A DNA stretch of 64,000 nt from RGIG3159 sp034927685 (GCA_034927685.1 JAYFPO010000037.1:8377-72376), one strand, 5' to 3'; positions 41,349 through 50,281 are shown, numbered from the stretch's first letter. Numbers and translations are program-made. The notes: a model not told the origin generated them from the sequence alone.

Positions 41349-42377
41349 ATGAAACGAATAAAAGACAAGAAACAGAGAAGGTCCGTGAGTTATGCGAAAT
41401 GGGGCTATATTTTCATTGCGCCCTTTTTCATCATCTATGCAACCTGCTCTCTGCTGCCGCTGCTGTCGACCTTCTACAACAGCTTTTTTGAAAACTATCG
41501 GGATGGTCTCAAGCAGATTGGGCCAAACTTTGTTGGCCTGGCCAACTATGTGCAGTTGTTCACGCCCAATGCCTCCGGTTCCGTCGACATTCTCAAATAT
41601 GCGTGGAATACCTTCTATATCTGGATTCTGGGATCCATTCCCCAGATTGTTGTGGCAATGCTGCTGGCGGTCTGGTTTACCAGCTACCGCCTGAATATTA
41701 AAGGGCAGGGCTTTTTCAAGTCAGTCATTTATATGCCAAATTTGATCATGGCCTCGGCCTTTGCCATGCTGTTTTTCACGCTGTTTTCCAACGTGGGCCC
41801 CGTCAATCAGCTGTTGGTCCAGACCGGGCTGGCAGACGCGCCGGTGGATTTCTTCGGCAAGGTGATCACGGTGCGTGCCCTTATTGCCATGATGAACTTT
41901 CTCATGTGGTTTGGCAATACCACGATTGTTCTGATGGCGGGCATCATGGGCATTGACCAATCCCTGTTTGACGCTGCGCAGATGGACGGCGCCAAATCCC
42001 TCCAGGTGTTTTTCCGGGTCACGGTGCCGCTTCTCATGCCGATCCTTGTCTATGTGGTCGTCACTGCCATGATTGGCGGCATTCAGATGTTCGATGTGCC
42101 CCAGGTTTTGACTAACCGCCTGGGGACCCCGGACCGCACTGCCATGACGCTCATTATGTACTTAAACAGCTATCTGACACCCAGCAAGAATTTTGGCATG
42201 GGCGGCGCCATCTCTACCGTCATCTTCCTCTTGACGGCGAGTCTGAGCTTTGTGGTCTATAAGAACCTGATCAAGCAATACAAGCCGGAGGAGCGCAAGA
42301 TCTCCCGAACAGCACGCAGGGCGCAGAAGTTTGCCCAAAAGGCTTGCCGGGAGAGGGAGGAGGCGGCCCAATTATGA
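41349..42377 (+). CDS. Sugar ABC transporter permease (MalF/UgpA type)
   Basis: A 342-residue permease with six main helices, beginning WGYIFIAPFFIIYATCSLLPLLSTFYNSF. The periplasmic/insert region and the EAA motif DAAQMDGAKSLQVFFRVTVPLLMPI (near 210-235) are present. A basic C-terminal tail is unusually long. It forms the channel with the next subunit, coupled by an ATGA overlap. No ATP-binding gene accompanies the pair, so a shared MsiK-like ATPase encoded elsewhere must power it. Confidence 0.9.
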   Translation: MKRIKDKKQRRSVSYAKWGYIFIAPFFIIYATCSLLPLLSTFYNSFFENYRDGLKQIGPNFVGLANYVQLFTPNASGSVDILKYAWNTFYIWILGSIPQIVVAMLLAVWFTSYRLNIKGQGFFKSVIYMPNLIMASAFAMLFFTLFSNVGPVNQLLVQTGLADAPVDFFGKVITVRALIAMMNFLMWFGNTTIVLMAGIMGIDQSLFDAAQMDGAKSLQVFFRVTVPLLMPILVYVVVTAMIGGIQMFDVPQVLTNRLGTPDRTAMTLIMYLNSYLTPSKNFGMGGAISTVIFLLTASLSFVVYKNLIKQYKPEERKISRTARRAQKFAQKACREREEAAQL

Positions 42378-43252
42378 ACCGAAAAAATAGGATAGATGCC
42401 CGGAACCAAAAGAGTGCGGCCATGCTGCAAATCTCCAGAACGGTGGTATATGTGCTGCTGGTGCTGATTTCCGCAATGTGTCTGTTTTCCTTTTATATGC
42501 TGATTATTAACGCCACCAGGTCCAACGCCCAGCTCCAGTCCGGCTTTGCGCTGCTGCCCAACAGCAACTTCTGGACGAACCTGAAAAACGCCTGGACGGA
42601 CGCCTCGATCAACATCCCGGTGGGTATGCGCAACAGCTTGCTCGTCGCCGGCCTGACGGCGCTGCTGACGACCTACTTTTCCGCACTGACGGCGTACGGC
42701 ATCCACGTCTACAGCTTTCGGCTGAAAAAGGCGGCCTTTAACTTCATTTTGCTGATCATGATGATCCCGACCCAGGTTTCCGCGGTCGGCTTTGTCCAGC
42801 TGGTCAACAAGCTGAAGCTCACCAACACCTATTATCCCCTGATCATTCCGGCCATTGCCGCGCCGATCGTGTTTTTCTACATGGTGCAGTATATGGAAAG
42901 CGTTCTGCCCCACGATGTGGTGGAGGCGGCCCGGATGGATGGCGCGAATGAGTTTTACACCTTTAACCGCATTGCCCTGCCGATGATTAAGCCGGCGCTG
43001 GCGGTGCAGATGATCTTTTCCTTTGTCCAGTCCTGGAACAACTATTTTGTTCCGGCGCTGATTCTGGATAAGGCCGAGATGAAGACGGTCCCCATCATGA
43101 TCGCCCAGCTCCGCAGCGCCGACTATTCCAAATTCGATATGGGCAAGGTCTATATGTTCATTCTGCTGGCCATCATTCCGGTGCTGATCGTCTATATTTT
43201 CCTGTCCAAGTTTATCATCAAGGGCGTAACTTCCGGCAGCGTCAAGGGATGA
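42374..43252 (+). CDS. Sugar ABC transporter permease (MalG/UgpE type)
   Basis: A 292-residue permease with six helices. An N-terminal basic stretch precedes VVYVLLVLISAMCLFSFYMLIINATR. The MalG-type EAA loop is EAARMDGANEFYTFNRIALPMIKPALAVQ, and the C-terminus FIIKGVTSGSVKG matches the usual ending (KGxxxGAVKG). Second channel subunit of the cellobiose-type importer; followed by a strong terminator. Confidence 0.92.
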   Translation: MNRKNRIDARNQKSAAMLQISRTVVYVLLVLISAMCLFSFYMLIINATRSNAQLQSGFALLPNSNFWTNLKNAWTDASINIPVGMRNSLLVAGLTALLTTYFSALTAYGIHVYSFRLKKAAFNFILLIMMIPTQVSAVGFVQLVNKLKLTNTYYPLIIPAIAAPIVFFYMVQYMESVLPHDVVEAARMDGANEFYTFNRIALPMIKPALAVQMIFSFVQSWNNYFVPALILDKAEMKTVPIMIAQLRSADYSKFDMGKVYMFILLAIIPVLIVYIFLSKFIIKGVTSGSVKG

Positions 43253-43287
43253 CGCCCGGACATTTCCCTGAATCGACTCGTATAAAA

Positions 43288-43321
43288 GCAAAAAACCAGT
43301 CCGAATGGACTGGTTTTTTGC
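43288..43321. terminator. Terminator after the sugar importer
   Basis: GCAAAAAACCAGTCC (43288-43302), loop GAAT, perfect complement to 43321. A6 and T6 runs inside the arms let it act for both strands. The 274 bases after it, up to the stop of the convergent ALDH gene, hold no gene I can support. Confidence 0.85.
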
Positions 43322-43595
43322 TTGGCTTTCAGAAGGCGGATCCGGACCCATTTCGCCCGTCAGAATCGAGAAAAGGGGATCGGGATAGGCCATGATGCCG
43401 GCAAACAGGCATTCTTTGCGCCTGATTCCGCAGCCACATCGACTTCGTTCTTCATGAGGATAAGCCGACTCCGCCGGAGGAGGTTCAAAACGACTTCAGG
43501 ACAAGCGGACAGGAATCCTGAAAACCTGTCTATGGCGCCTGTATGAGGGAGCCGCCGTTGGCATTGCGGGTCCTCCGGGAGGGGTGCGCTGTGCG

Positions 43596-44960
43596 CTATT
43601 TCATGAACTTTCGAATCATGCGGAATTTACTGTCGTTGTAGGGGTGGTAGCGCATAGACAGATCCAGCCAGGTGGCCTTTTTTACAATGCTGCGATAGTG
43701 GGTGAAGGTATCGAAGCTCTTTTTTCCGTGGTAGCTGCCCATACCGGAACTCCCGACACCGCCAAAGGCCATGTGGGGCGTGGCCAGATGAATGATGGTG
43801 TCGTTGATGCAGCCGCCGCCAAAGGCGCAGGAGTTCAGAATTCGCCGTTCTGTTTCCCGATCCCCGGTGAAGAGATAGAACGCCAGCGGCTTGGGCCGGG
43901 AGCGGACAAAGGTGATGACCTCATTCAGTGACTCATAGGTCATAATCGGCAGGATGGGGGCGAAAATCTCCTCCTGCATCACGGGAGAATCCGGGGAGAC
44001 TTCGTCCAGCAGCGTCGGCGCGACAAATCTTCGGGCGTCGTCGGTCTGACCGCCCACCACGGCTTTTTGCCCCTCCAGAAGCCGCTTGACCCGCTGGTAA
44101 TGCTTTTCGCTGATGATTGTGGGCATGGAAGAAAAATCTCCGTCGGGGAAGAATTCCCGGAGTGCGTCACGGAACGCTTCGATAAAGGCCGGCTTGACAC
44201 TGCGGTGCAGAAACAGATAGTCCGGCTCCACGCAGGTCTGGCCCGCATTCAGCACCTTGCCGAAGACAATCCGCCGGGCAGCCACCTTCAGGTTGGCGGT
44301 CTCGTCCACGATGACGGGGCTTTTGCCGCCGAGCTCCAGCGTGACCGGGGTCAGGTATTTCGCTGCGGCAGCCATGACCACCTTTCCCACGGCGACGGAA
44401 CCGGTAAATAGGATGTAGTCAAATTTCTGTTCCAGCAGGGCGCTGTTTTCACCGCGGCCACCCTCCACCACGGCGATGTAGGCGGGGTCAAAGGTGTCGC
44501 GGATAAGCGCCGCAAGGGCGGCGGAGGTGGCCGGGGCGTAGGCCGAGGGCTTGATGACGGCGCAATTGCCGCCGGAAATCGCGCCCACCAGCGGAGAGAG
44601 GCACAGCTGGATCGGGTAGTTCCATGGCGACAGGATCAGGGCTACGCCGTAGGGCTCCGGGGCGACAAAGCTTTTGGAGGGAAACTGGGCCATGGGCGTG
44701 GGGACGGTCTTGTTTTTGATCCAGCCGGGCAGGTGACGGAGGTGAAAGCGAATTTCATCCAGCACCATGCCGGTCTCGCACATATAGGTCTCCATGGGCG
44801 CCTTGTTGAGGTCGGCACGCATAGCGTCAAAGATCAGCTTTTCGTGGGTTTGCAGCGCCGCACGAAGCTTTTGCAGAGCATCCATACGGAAAGCCAGCGG
44901 CCGGGTTACGCCGGTTTGAAAATATGCCCGCTGCCGGGCAACCAGATCTGCTGTGTTCAT
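43596..44960 (-). CDS. Aldehyde dehydrogenase (class 3 / YwdH-like)
   Basis: A 454-residue aldehyde dehydrogenase of the shorter class 3 type (about 455, no N-terminal extension). Motifs: GVALILSPWNYPIQLCLSPL, FTGSVAVGKVVMAAAAKYLTPVTLELGGKSP with general base E209, the nucleophile C243 in NAGQTCVEPDY, and EEIFAPILPI. The C-terminal YHPYNDSKFRMIRK tail is typical of fatty-aldehyde-type members. It oxidises medium-chain or aromatic aldehydes to acids. It is the last gene of the minus-strand operon, and its ATG overlaps the MerR stop. The operon's alcohol dehydrogenase would supply an aldehyde. Confidence 0.9.
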   Translation of the reverse strand: MNTADLVARQRAYFQTGVTRPLAFRMDALQKLRAALQTHEKLIFDAMRADLNKAPMETYMCETGMVLDEIRFHLRHLPGWIKNKTVPTPMAQFPSKSFVAPEPYGVALILSPWNYPIQLCLSPLVGAISGGNCAVIKPSAYAPATSAALAALIRDTFDPAYIAVVEGGRGENSALLEQKFDYILFTGSVAVGKVVMAAAAKYLTPVTLELGGKSPVIVDETANLKVAARRIVFGKVLNAGQTCVEPDYLFLHRSVKPAFIEAFRDALREFFPDGDFSSMPTIISEKHYQRVKRLLEGQKAVVGGQTDDARRFVAPTLLDEVSPDSPVMQEEIFAPILPIMTYESLNEVITFVRSRPKPLAFYLFTGDRETERRILNSCAFGGGCINDTIIHLATPHMAFGGVGSSGMGSYHGKKSFDTFTHYRSIVKKATWLDLSMRYHPYNDSKFRMIRKFMK

Positions 44961-46096
44961 GTGTTTCCTCCTGTGTGGGAAAGAATCCCGTCAATTTCTC
45001 CAAGCAGTGCCCGAGATTCGCTGCCGATTTGTTCCTGCAGCCGTGCTGCCAAACGGCAGCGCGCGTCCCGCGCGGCTTCGCCGCAGTCCAGTATGGCCGG
45101 GGCAAGTGTCAGCCAACTGACCTGCAGGCATCGGGTGGTCAGTTCACCCTCGCCGTCCGGCTGCAGTTCGCAGAAGTAGGACCGGCTTCGCACGCTCTCG
45201 GCGATGCTCCGGGCAATGTCGCCGCCCGTGCTTCGGGCAATACTCCAATAGTGGGCGGCGGCTTTGTCCAGCGCGGGAAGGCCGGTTTCTTTGCTTTCCA
45301 GCACCGCGGCACAGCGCGCCGATTCCCGGTCAAGGCCTGCCGCTGCCAGCGTGCTGCCGATTTCAGAGAGTGCCGCCGTGAGCGCCTGCTCAAACCGGTC
45401 CAGGTCCTCCAGACGGCGGGAGCCGAATTCCCGGTTCAGCGCCTTGCGGCGCAGAGCCACAAAAGCGTCCAGGGTTTCATCGGAGGTGCGGATCATCTGC
45501 GCGCCTGCCTCAGCGGTGAAATCCGGCGCCATCAAGGCCGCGGCAAGAGCATCCACGTCTGCCTGGACGGCTTCCCGCAGCGCCTTTTCGTAGATGCCAA
45601 AGGAGCGGACCGACTGCGCAAAGGGAATTCCCGCGTCCATACGCCGGCGCACCAGCGCCATAACGCTCAGGTCTGTGGTAGAAAAAAGTTTTTTCCGGCC
45701 ATCCTGCCGCGGGACCACCAGCCCGGTTGCGTGCAGCACCCCGATCTGCGGGGCGGTCAGCCGGGAGCGGCGTACGGCCTCAGAAAGAGACACCAGCTCC
45801 CCTGAGGACTGATAATCCACCTTGTGTATGGCGTCCAGCAGTTCCAGCTCTACGCCGCCCGGCGGCGAGGTTTCCAGCAGTCGCTTAATGACCGAGAGCG
45901 GATAAAACCGCTCCCGCTGCAGCAGCCGAATGACGCCCACTGTGGAGACGCAGGACGGATCATAATAGGCCATGTTCCGCCCGGTTTTGCAGGCCGGGCG
46001 GATCAGACCTTCCTTGACGTAAAAGCGCAGAGTTGTGACACTGATGCCGGATGCCCGGGCCAGCTCACTGATTTTCAAAAGATGTTCTTCCTTCAT
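44957..46096 (-). CDS. Long MerR family regulator with two MerR-like helix segments
   Basis: A 379-residue regulator; ordinary MerR proteins have 120-280. The N-terminal HTH is clear: LKISELARASGISVTTLRFYVKEGLIRPACKTGRNMAYYDPSCVSTVGVIRLLQRERFYPLSVIKRLLE (about 6-76). A second, weaker MerR-like segment follows (SLSEAVRRSRLTAPQIGVLHATGLV, about 100-170), then a helical C-terminal region (about 170-375) of unknown role. It lies inside the operon, overlapping both neighbours by ATGA, so it is cotranscribed and probably feeds back on the promoter near 50014-50069. Confidence 0.83.
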   Translation of the reverse strand: MKEEHLLKISELARASGISVTTLRFYVKEGLIRPACKTGRNMAYYDPSCVSTVGVIRLLQRERFYPLSVIKRLLETSPPGGVELELLDAIHKVDYQSSGELVSLSEAVRRSRLTAPQIGVLHATGLVVPRQDGRKKLFSTTDLSVMALVRRRMDAGIPFAQSVRSFGIYEKALREAVQADVDALAAALMAPDFTAEAGAQMIRTSDETLDAFVALRRKALNREFGSRRLEDLDRFEQALTAALSEIGSTLAAAGLDRESARCAAVLESKETGLPALDKAAAHYWSIARSTGGDIARSIAESVRSRSYFCELQPDGEGELTTRCLQVSWLTLAPAILDCGEAARDARCRLAARLQEQIGSESRALLGEIDGILSHTGGNT

Positions 46097-47307
46097 TTGC
46101 AGTCCAGTACAATTTTAATGACGTCCGGTGGGTTTTCCAGGGCAAGTTTCATGGCTTCCTTGTAATCATCCAGCCCGAAGTGGTGTGTGACAAAGCCGTC
46201 TACGCTGTAGATTCCGTCGCGAATCCACTCCTGCACCAGATCAAAGGTGTAGAGCTTTCTGCCCTGCCAGGTTTCCATGCCGTGCGCATCCACGCCAATC
46301 AGACGAAGCTCCTGCCACCAGATGGGACTCTCATCGAAGGTGATGGAGCGCATATGATGGCCAATTTTTACCAGGGTACCCCGTGCCCGCAGCAGGCGGA
46401 CGGCCGTGTGGTTGGACCAGCCGCCGCCAATGCAGTCGTAGATCCGGTCAAAGCCACCGAAGAAATACTTGTTGCCCTGCATGCCCTCGTAGACCGGACT
46501 GCCGCCGGTTACCTTGGCTGTGGCAGCGTAAACATCGCCGGAGAGAACATGGTCTGCGCCCAGCTTTTTGGCGAATTCCTGCTTGGACTTCACTCGCTCC
46601 AGCACCCAGATTTCGCAGTCCGGCTGGACGATTTTCAGTGCCTGCACCACACCGAGGCCGATGGTGCCGCAGCCCATCACCAATATCTTTTCGCCTTTTT
46701 CCGGCGGTGCGCAGAGAACGGCATGGACAGAGACGCAGGCGGGCTCTACCATGACGGCCTGCTCGTCGGTAATTTCGTCGTAGACGTGGGCGAGGCCCCG
46801 GGCCGGATAGATGAAGCTGTCGCTCCAGCCTGCGCCGGTGTCGCCCAGCGCGGGGTAGGGGCTGGGGACGCCGTAGTTGAGGCAGAAGTTGTAGTTGCCT
46901 TCCTTGCAGTAGGGGCACCGGTCCCGCAGCCCCTTGGTGTCACAGCCGGACATATATGCCCGGATGGTCACCCGGTCGCCCACATGGAAGTCGGTGACGG
47001 CATTGCCCACCTCGGTGACAAGGCCCACGTTCTCATGGCCCAGATAGGTCCGCTTGGAGCCCGGGATGGGCTCGAAGGCGGAGTCGGTGCCGGTGGTGGC
47101 CTTAAAAAAGCTCATATCCGTGCCGCACAGGCCGCAGGCAATGTTTTTGACCCGCACCCAGTCGTCGGCGGGCAGCCTGGGGTCCGGCAGATCCCGGTGA
47201 TACTTGACGGCGTTCAGGCCGGTGAAGAGCAGCGGCTTGCAGCGTTTGGCTGCCGCCTTAGTCGCCAGAATGCGGGGAATATCCTTTTCAAAATAGACGG
47301 TTTTCAT
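46093..47307 (-). CDS. Zinc-dependent medium-chain alcohol dehydrogenase
   Basis: A 404-residue MDR-family dehydrogenase. Catalytic zinc region: CGLCGTDMSFF and YLGHENVGLV. The structural-zinc Cys cluster is GCDTKGLRDRCPYCKEGNYNFC. The Rossmann motif GCGTIGLGVVQALK follows, then a variant substrate domain with a 20-residue insert (VTGGSPVYEGMQGNKYFFGGFD). It oxidises or reduces a polyol or alcohol with NAD(P). It sits between an SCP2-like protein and the MerR gene in a tightly packed operon with a split transketolase, which suggests a polyol or ketose route. Confidence 0.88.
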   Translation of the reverse strand: MKTVYFEKDIPRILATKAAAKRCKPLLFTGLNAVKYHRDLPDPRLPADDWVRVKNIACGLCGTDMSFFKATTGTDSAFEPIPGSKRTYLGHENVGLVTEVGNAVTDFHVGDRVTIRAYMSGCDTKGLRDRCPYCKEGNYNFCLNYGVPSPYPALGDTGAGWSDSFIYPARGLAHVYDEITDEQAVMVEPACVSVHAVLCAPPEKGEKILVMGCGTIGLGVVQALKIVQPDCEIWVLERVKSKQEFAKKLGADHVLSGDVYAATAKVTGGSPVYEGMQGNKYFFGGFDRIYDCIGGGWSNHTAVRLLRARGTLVKIGHHMRSITFDESPIWWQELRLIGVDAHGMETWQGRKLYTFDLVQEWIRDGIYSVDGFVTHHFGLDDYKEAMKLALENPPDVIKIVLDCK

Positions 47308-47323
47308 GCGTTATCCCCCCTTT

Positions 47324-48112
47324 TTATGATAGCATACTTTGCAGAATGGCCATGTAATCGTTGAGGTAGCAGGCGTATTCCGGGCTGCCAATGGTCTCGA
47401 CATAGCCCTTTTCCACGCCCTCCACAAACTCGCACTCTTTGCCCAGCACCTTGAGGGCGCCGTCAACGGACAGGAAGCGGAACAGTACGAAGGGGCTGCG
47501 GCGGGTATAGACGCCGTGGCCGGCCTTGGATTGACCCGCCTTGATGCGCAGATAACAGGCGATGAACGCCGGGTCCTGGCCCTTTTCCACCCGGAACTGG
47601 TAGATCCGGTCGGGCTGCCGCTGGCAGAATTCCCGCATTTCCGGGTTGCCCAGCTTGTTATATTTGGAGAGGGCCCGGGTAATCATGTACAGGCTGCACT
47701 TCACCTTCAGCGCCTTTTCCTCCTCGGATTTCAGCTTGTCGTTGGGCTTTGTCATGATTTTCAGGCCCATGAGGATGGCGAGCATGTTGGGCAGGGCGGA
47801 GAGCTTTCCGTGGATGGCGGGCAGGCTCATGCCGCCCTTCAGCAGAGCGTTCATTTTGGCCACACTGGAAAAGGTCATGGTCAGGTCCGGCTTTTCTGCC
47901 GGGCCGTCCAAGACAGTCAGATGGCCGTGGTTAAAAATGAGATGGCAGCAAAGCAGCGTGCCGTCGCATTTTGCGCCGAACTGCACCGTATTGGCGTACT
48001 GCTCGAATTTTTTGTGGAGCTTGGGGTCATCGTCCAGCAGCACCTGCATGGTAGGAAAGGCCGCGCTGAAAAACAGTTTGGCGGTCAGAATCTCCTGTGG
48101 GGATGCAGACAT
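47324..48112 (-). CDS. SCP2-like domain protein of unknown function
   Basis: A 262-residue soluble protein. The first half (about 10-120) reads like an SCP2/sterol-carrier fold, with FGAKCDGTLLCCHLIFNHGHLTVLDGPAEKPDLTMTF and a hydrophobic helix region (MNALLKGGMSLPAIHGKLSALPNMLAILMGLKIM). The second half (about 150-260) is not recognised. SCP2-type domains bind lipids or acyl groups. Its ATG at 48112 has GGGAGG ahead and lies 14 bases after the transketolase stop. Location between the transketolase and the alcohol dehydrogenase argues for a part in the same pathway; no function is claimed. Confidence 0.6.
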   Translation of the reverse strand: MSASPQEILTAKLFFSAAFPTMQVLLDDDPKLHKKFEQYANTVQFGAKCDGTLLCCHLIFNHGHLTVLDGPAEKPDLTMTFSSVAKMNALLKGGMSLPAIHGKLSALPNMLAILMGLKIMTKPNDKLKSEEEKALKVKCSLYMITRALSKYNKLGNPEMREFCQRQPDRIYQFRVEKGQDPAFIACYLRIKAGQSKAGHGVYTRRSPFVLFRFLSVDGALKVLGKECEFVEGVEKGYVETIGSPEYACYLNDYMAILQSMLS

Positions 48113-48126
48113 GGTTCCACCTCCCA

Positions 48127-49140
48127 TCACTCGTCGTCCCAATTTTCATCGGGTTCAAATTCCATGCCCATCATTTCGCGCACCTTGTCGACAATGCCGT
48201 TGGCGTCTAAACCGTAGTAGGAGTAGAGGTCCTCGGCATAGCCGATGGTGGCAAAGGTGTCCTGGAGGCCGTGCTTCTTGAACACACAGCCCTTGCCGGA
48301 TTCGGCAATGACGCTGGCGACGGCGTCGCCCAGGCCGCCCAGCACATTGTGCTCTTCGACGGTCAGAATGCGCCGGGTCTCGGCGACCGCTTTGAGGATG
48401 ACATCCCGGTCCAGGGGCTTGATGGTGTGCATATTGATGACGCGAACGCTGAGTCCGTCGGCCTCCTGTAGGGTCTTGGCGGCGTTCATGGCCTGCAGCA
48501 CCGCGATGCCGCAGCAGATAATGGTCAGATCGGTCCCGTCCCGCATGGTGATGGCTTTGCCAATCTCGTAGGCGTAGCTTTCGGATTCGTAGCACGGCGG
48601 CTCAAAGCCGCGGCCAATGCGGATGTAGACCGGGCCCGGCGTGTCGGCGCAGGCCTGCACGGCTTTGGAGGTCTCTATGCCGTCGGCGGGACAGATGACC
48701 GTCATATTGGGGATGGCCCGCATGATGGCGAAGTCCTCGGTGCAGTGGTGGGTGGTGCCCGCGTGGCCAAAGGAAATACCGGCGTGGGTGGCGATAATTT
48801 TGACCGGCAGATTCTGATAGGCAATGTCGGTGCGGATCTGCTCGCCGGCTCGCATGCAGGCAAAGATGGCCATGGTGGAGGCGAACGGGATCAGCCCTGC
48901 CTTGGCCAGACCCGCCGCCATGCCGAACATGTTCTGCTCGGCGATGCCCACGTTGTAAAAGCGGTCGGGGAAGGCCTTGGCAAAGTGGACGATGGCCGTG
49001 GTTTTGGCCAGGTCGGCGGTAAGGCCGACAATTTTCTCATTGCGCTTGCCGAGTTCCGCCAGGGTGCGCCCGTAGATTTCACGGGACGACATGGTCGCGG
49101 CGTCGTAGGCATTCCAGTTGGTTCCGGTGACAACTGCCAT
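48127..49140 (-). CDS. Transketolase C-terminal subunit
   Basis: A 337-residue subunit with the TPP-activating segment NVGIAEQNMFGMAAGLAKAGLIPFASTMAIFACMRAGEQIRTDIAYQ, FGHAGTTHHCTEDFAIMRAIPNMTVI, and the C-terminal domain DLTIICCGIAVLQAMNAAKTL, TVEEHNVLGGLGDAVASVI. It is immediately downstream of its N-terminal partner (two bases). It shows the usual split transketolase layout and is closer to the common DXS/TKT-like C-halves than the 32-kb copy. Confidence 0.92.
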   Translation of the reverse strand: MAVVTGTNWNAYDAATMSSREIYGRTLAELGKRNEKIVGLTADLAKTTAIVHFAKAFPDRFYNVGIAEQNMFGMAAGLAKAGLIPFASTMAIFACMRAGEQIRTDIAYQNLPVKIIATHAGISFGHAGTTHHCTEDFAIMRAIPNMTVICPADGIETSKAVQACADTPGPVYIRIGRGFEPPCYESESYAYEIGKAITMRDGTDLTIICCGIAVLQAMNAAKTLQEADGLSVRVINMHTIKPLDRDVILKAVAETRRILTVEEHNVLGGLGDAVASVIAESGKGCVFKKHGLQDTFATIGYAEDLYSYYGLDANGIVDKVREMMGMEFEPDENWDDE

Positions 49141-49142
49141 CT

Positions 49143-49976
49143 TTATCCCTCCTTCAGAATTGACGCCTTGGCCTTGGCGCAGAGTTCCGAGTCGGCCGAA
49201 GCGTAGTGGTATACCACGTTGTTTTCCATGAAATCAACACCCTTGCCCTTGATGGTGTTTGCCAAAATGAGCACGGGGCGGCCGGTAGCTGCCCAGGCTT
49301 TTTGGAGGGCGCTGTCCAGCTGGTCAAAGTCGTGGCCGTCTACTTCCACGACCTCCCAGCCGAAGCTGCGCCACTTGTCGGCGAAGGGCTCCAGCTTCAT
49401 AACATCTTCAGTGCAGCCGTCGATCATAAGGCGGTTGCGGTCTACAATGGCGATGAGATTGCCCAGTTGGAAGTTGGGCGCGGCCATGGCCGCCTCCCAG
49501 ACGCTGCCTTCACAGCACTCGCCGTCGCCCATGAGACAGACGGTTTTCCAGTTCTTTTTCAGCTGTTTGGCCCCCAGGGCCAGCCCAGCCGCCATGGAGA
49601 GGCCGTGGCCCAGACTGCCGGCAGAGGCATCGCAGCCGATGACTTTGTTGCTGTCGGGGTGCATGGCAAAGGGGGAGCCAAAGTGATTAAAGCTTTTCAG
49701 GGCCTCCTCGGGGAAATAGCCGCGCTTGGCCAACACGGGAATATAGCCTGCCGCGGCGTGACCCTTGGAGAGGATAAAACGGTCCCGGTCTGCCCACTGG
49801 GGATGGGCCGGGTCGAGGTTCAGGTACTTAAAATACAGAATTGTCAGGATGTCCATGCTGCTGAGTGAGCCGCCCACGTGGGCGCCGCCGGACCACGTCA
49901 TGACGTCAATGACCGTCAGGCGCAGCTCGCGGGCAATGGTTTGAAGACGCTTTTTTTCTTCAGCCGATAATGCCAT
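49143..49976 (-). CDS. Transketolase N-terminal subunit
   Basis: A 277-residue N-terminal transketolase half: SGGAHVGGSLSSMDILTILYF, RDRFILSKGHAAAGYIPVLAKRGYF, DASAGSLGHGLSMAAGLALGAKQL, TPP motif GDGECCEGSVWEAAMAAPNFQLGNLIAIVDRN. It is the first gene of the six-gene minus-strand operon with AGGAGG ahead of its ATG. A canonical role in the pentose phosphate pathway is possible, but the company of an alcohol dehydrogenase, a MerR regulator and an aldehyde dehydrogenase suggests a dedicated substrate. Confidence 0.92.
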   Translation of the reverse strand: MALSAEEKKRLQTIARELRLTVIDVMTWSGGAHVGGSLSSMDILTILYFKYLNLDPAHPQWADRDRFILSKGHAAAGYIPVLAKRGYFPEEALKSFNHFGSPFAMHPDSNKVIGCDASAGSLGHGLSMAAGLALGAKQLKKNWKTVCLMGDGECCEGSVWEAAMAAPNFQLGNLIAIVDRNRLMIDGCTEDVMKLEPFADKWRSFGWEVVEVDGHDFDQLDSALQKAWAATGRPVLILANTIKGKGVDFMENNVVYHYASADSELCAKAKASILKEG

Positions 49977-50013
49977 TCCTCGTTCCTCCTGTCATTCAAT
50001 TGGTGAAACTGAA

Positions 50014-50069
50014 AGTGGATAGTTCCACTCCCTACTTTTCATCCTAGACCTGTTGGTAATCATATGCAA
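50014..50069 (-). promoter_or_regulatory. Promoter and dyad of the transketolase-ADH operon
   Basis: Minus strand: TTGCAT (50064-50069), 17-base spacer, TAGGAT (50041-50046). An inverted repeat AGTGGA-n4-TCCACT (50014-50029) lies in the early transcribed region. It may be an operator or the first hairpin of the leader. The rest of the gap up to 50281 holds nothing recognised. Confidence 0.6.
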
Positions 50070-50281
50070 TAGCTTTTATTGTATTCCATAATATTTGGAA
50101 CAAATAACAATTCCAATGCGCGGTGGAAGGACAGATTGCCTAGATTCAGATGGTTGCTGCTCCCAGATTTCGGCTCCCAGGGACAAAAAATGCCGCCATC
50201 CGAGCAAAATACCCGGACTGCGGCTCAAAAACAGGGTAGAAAAACAAGCTGCCGAGGCATACGCGATCTTGCAGCGGTACA

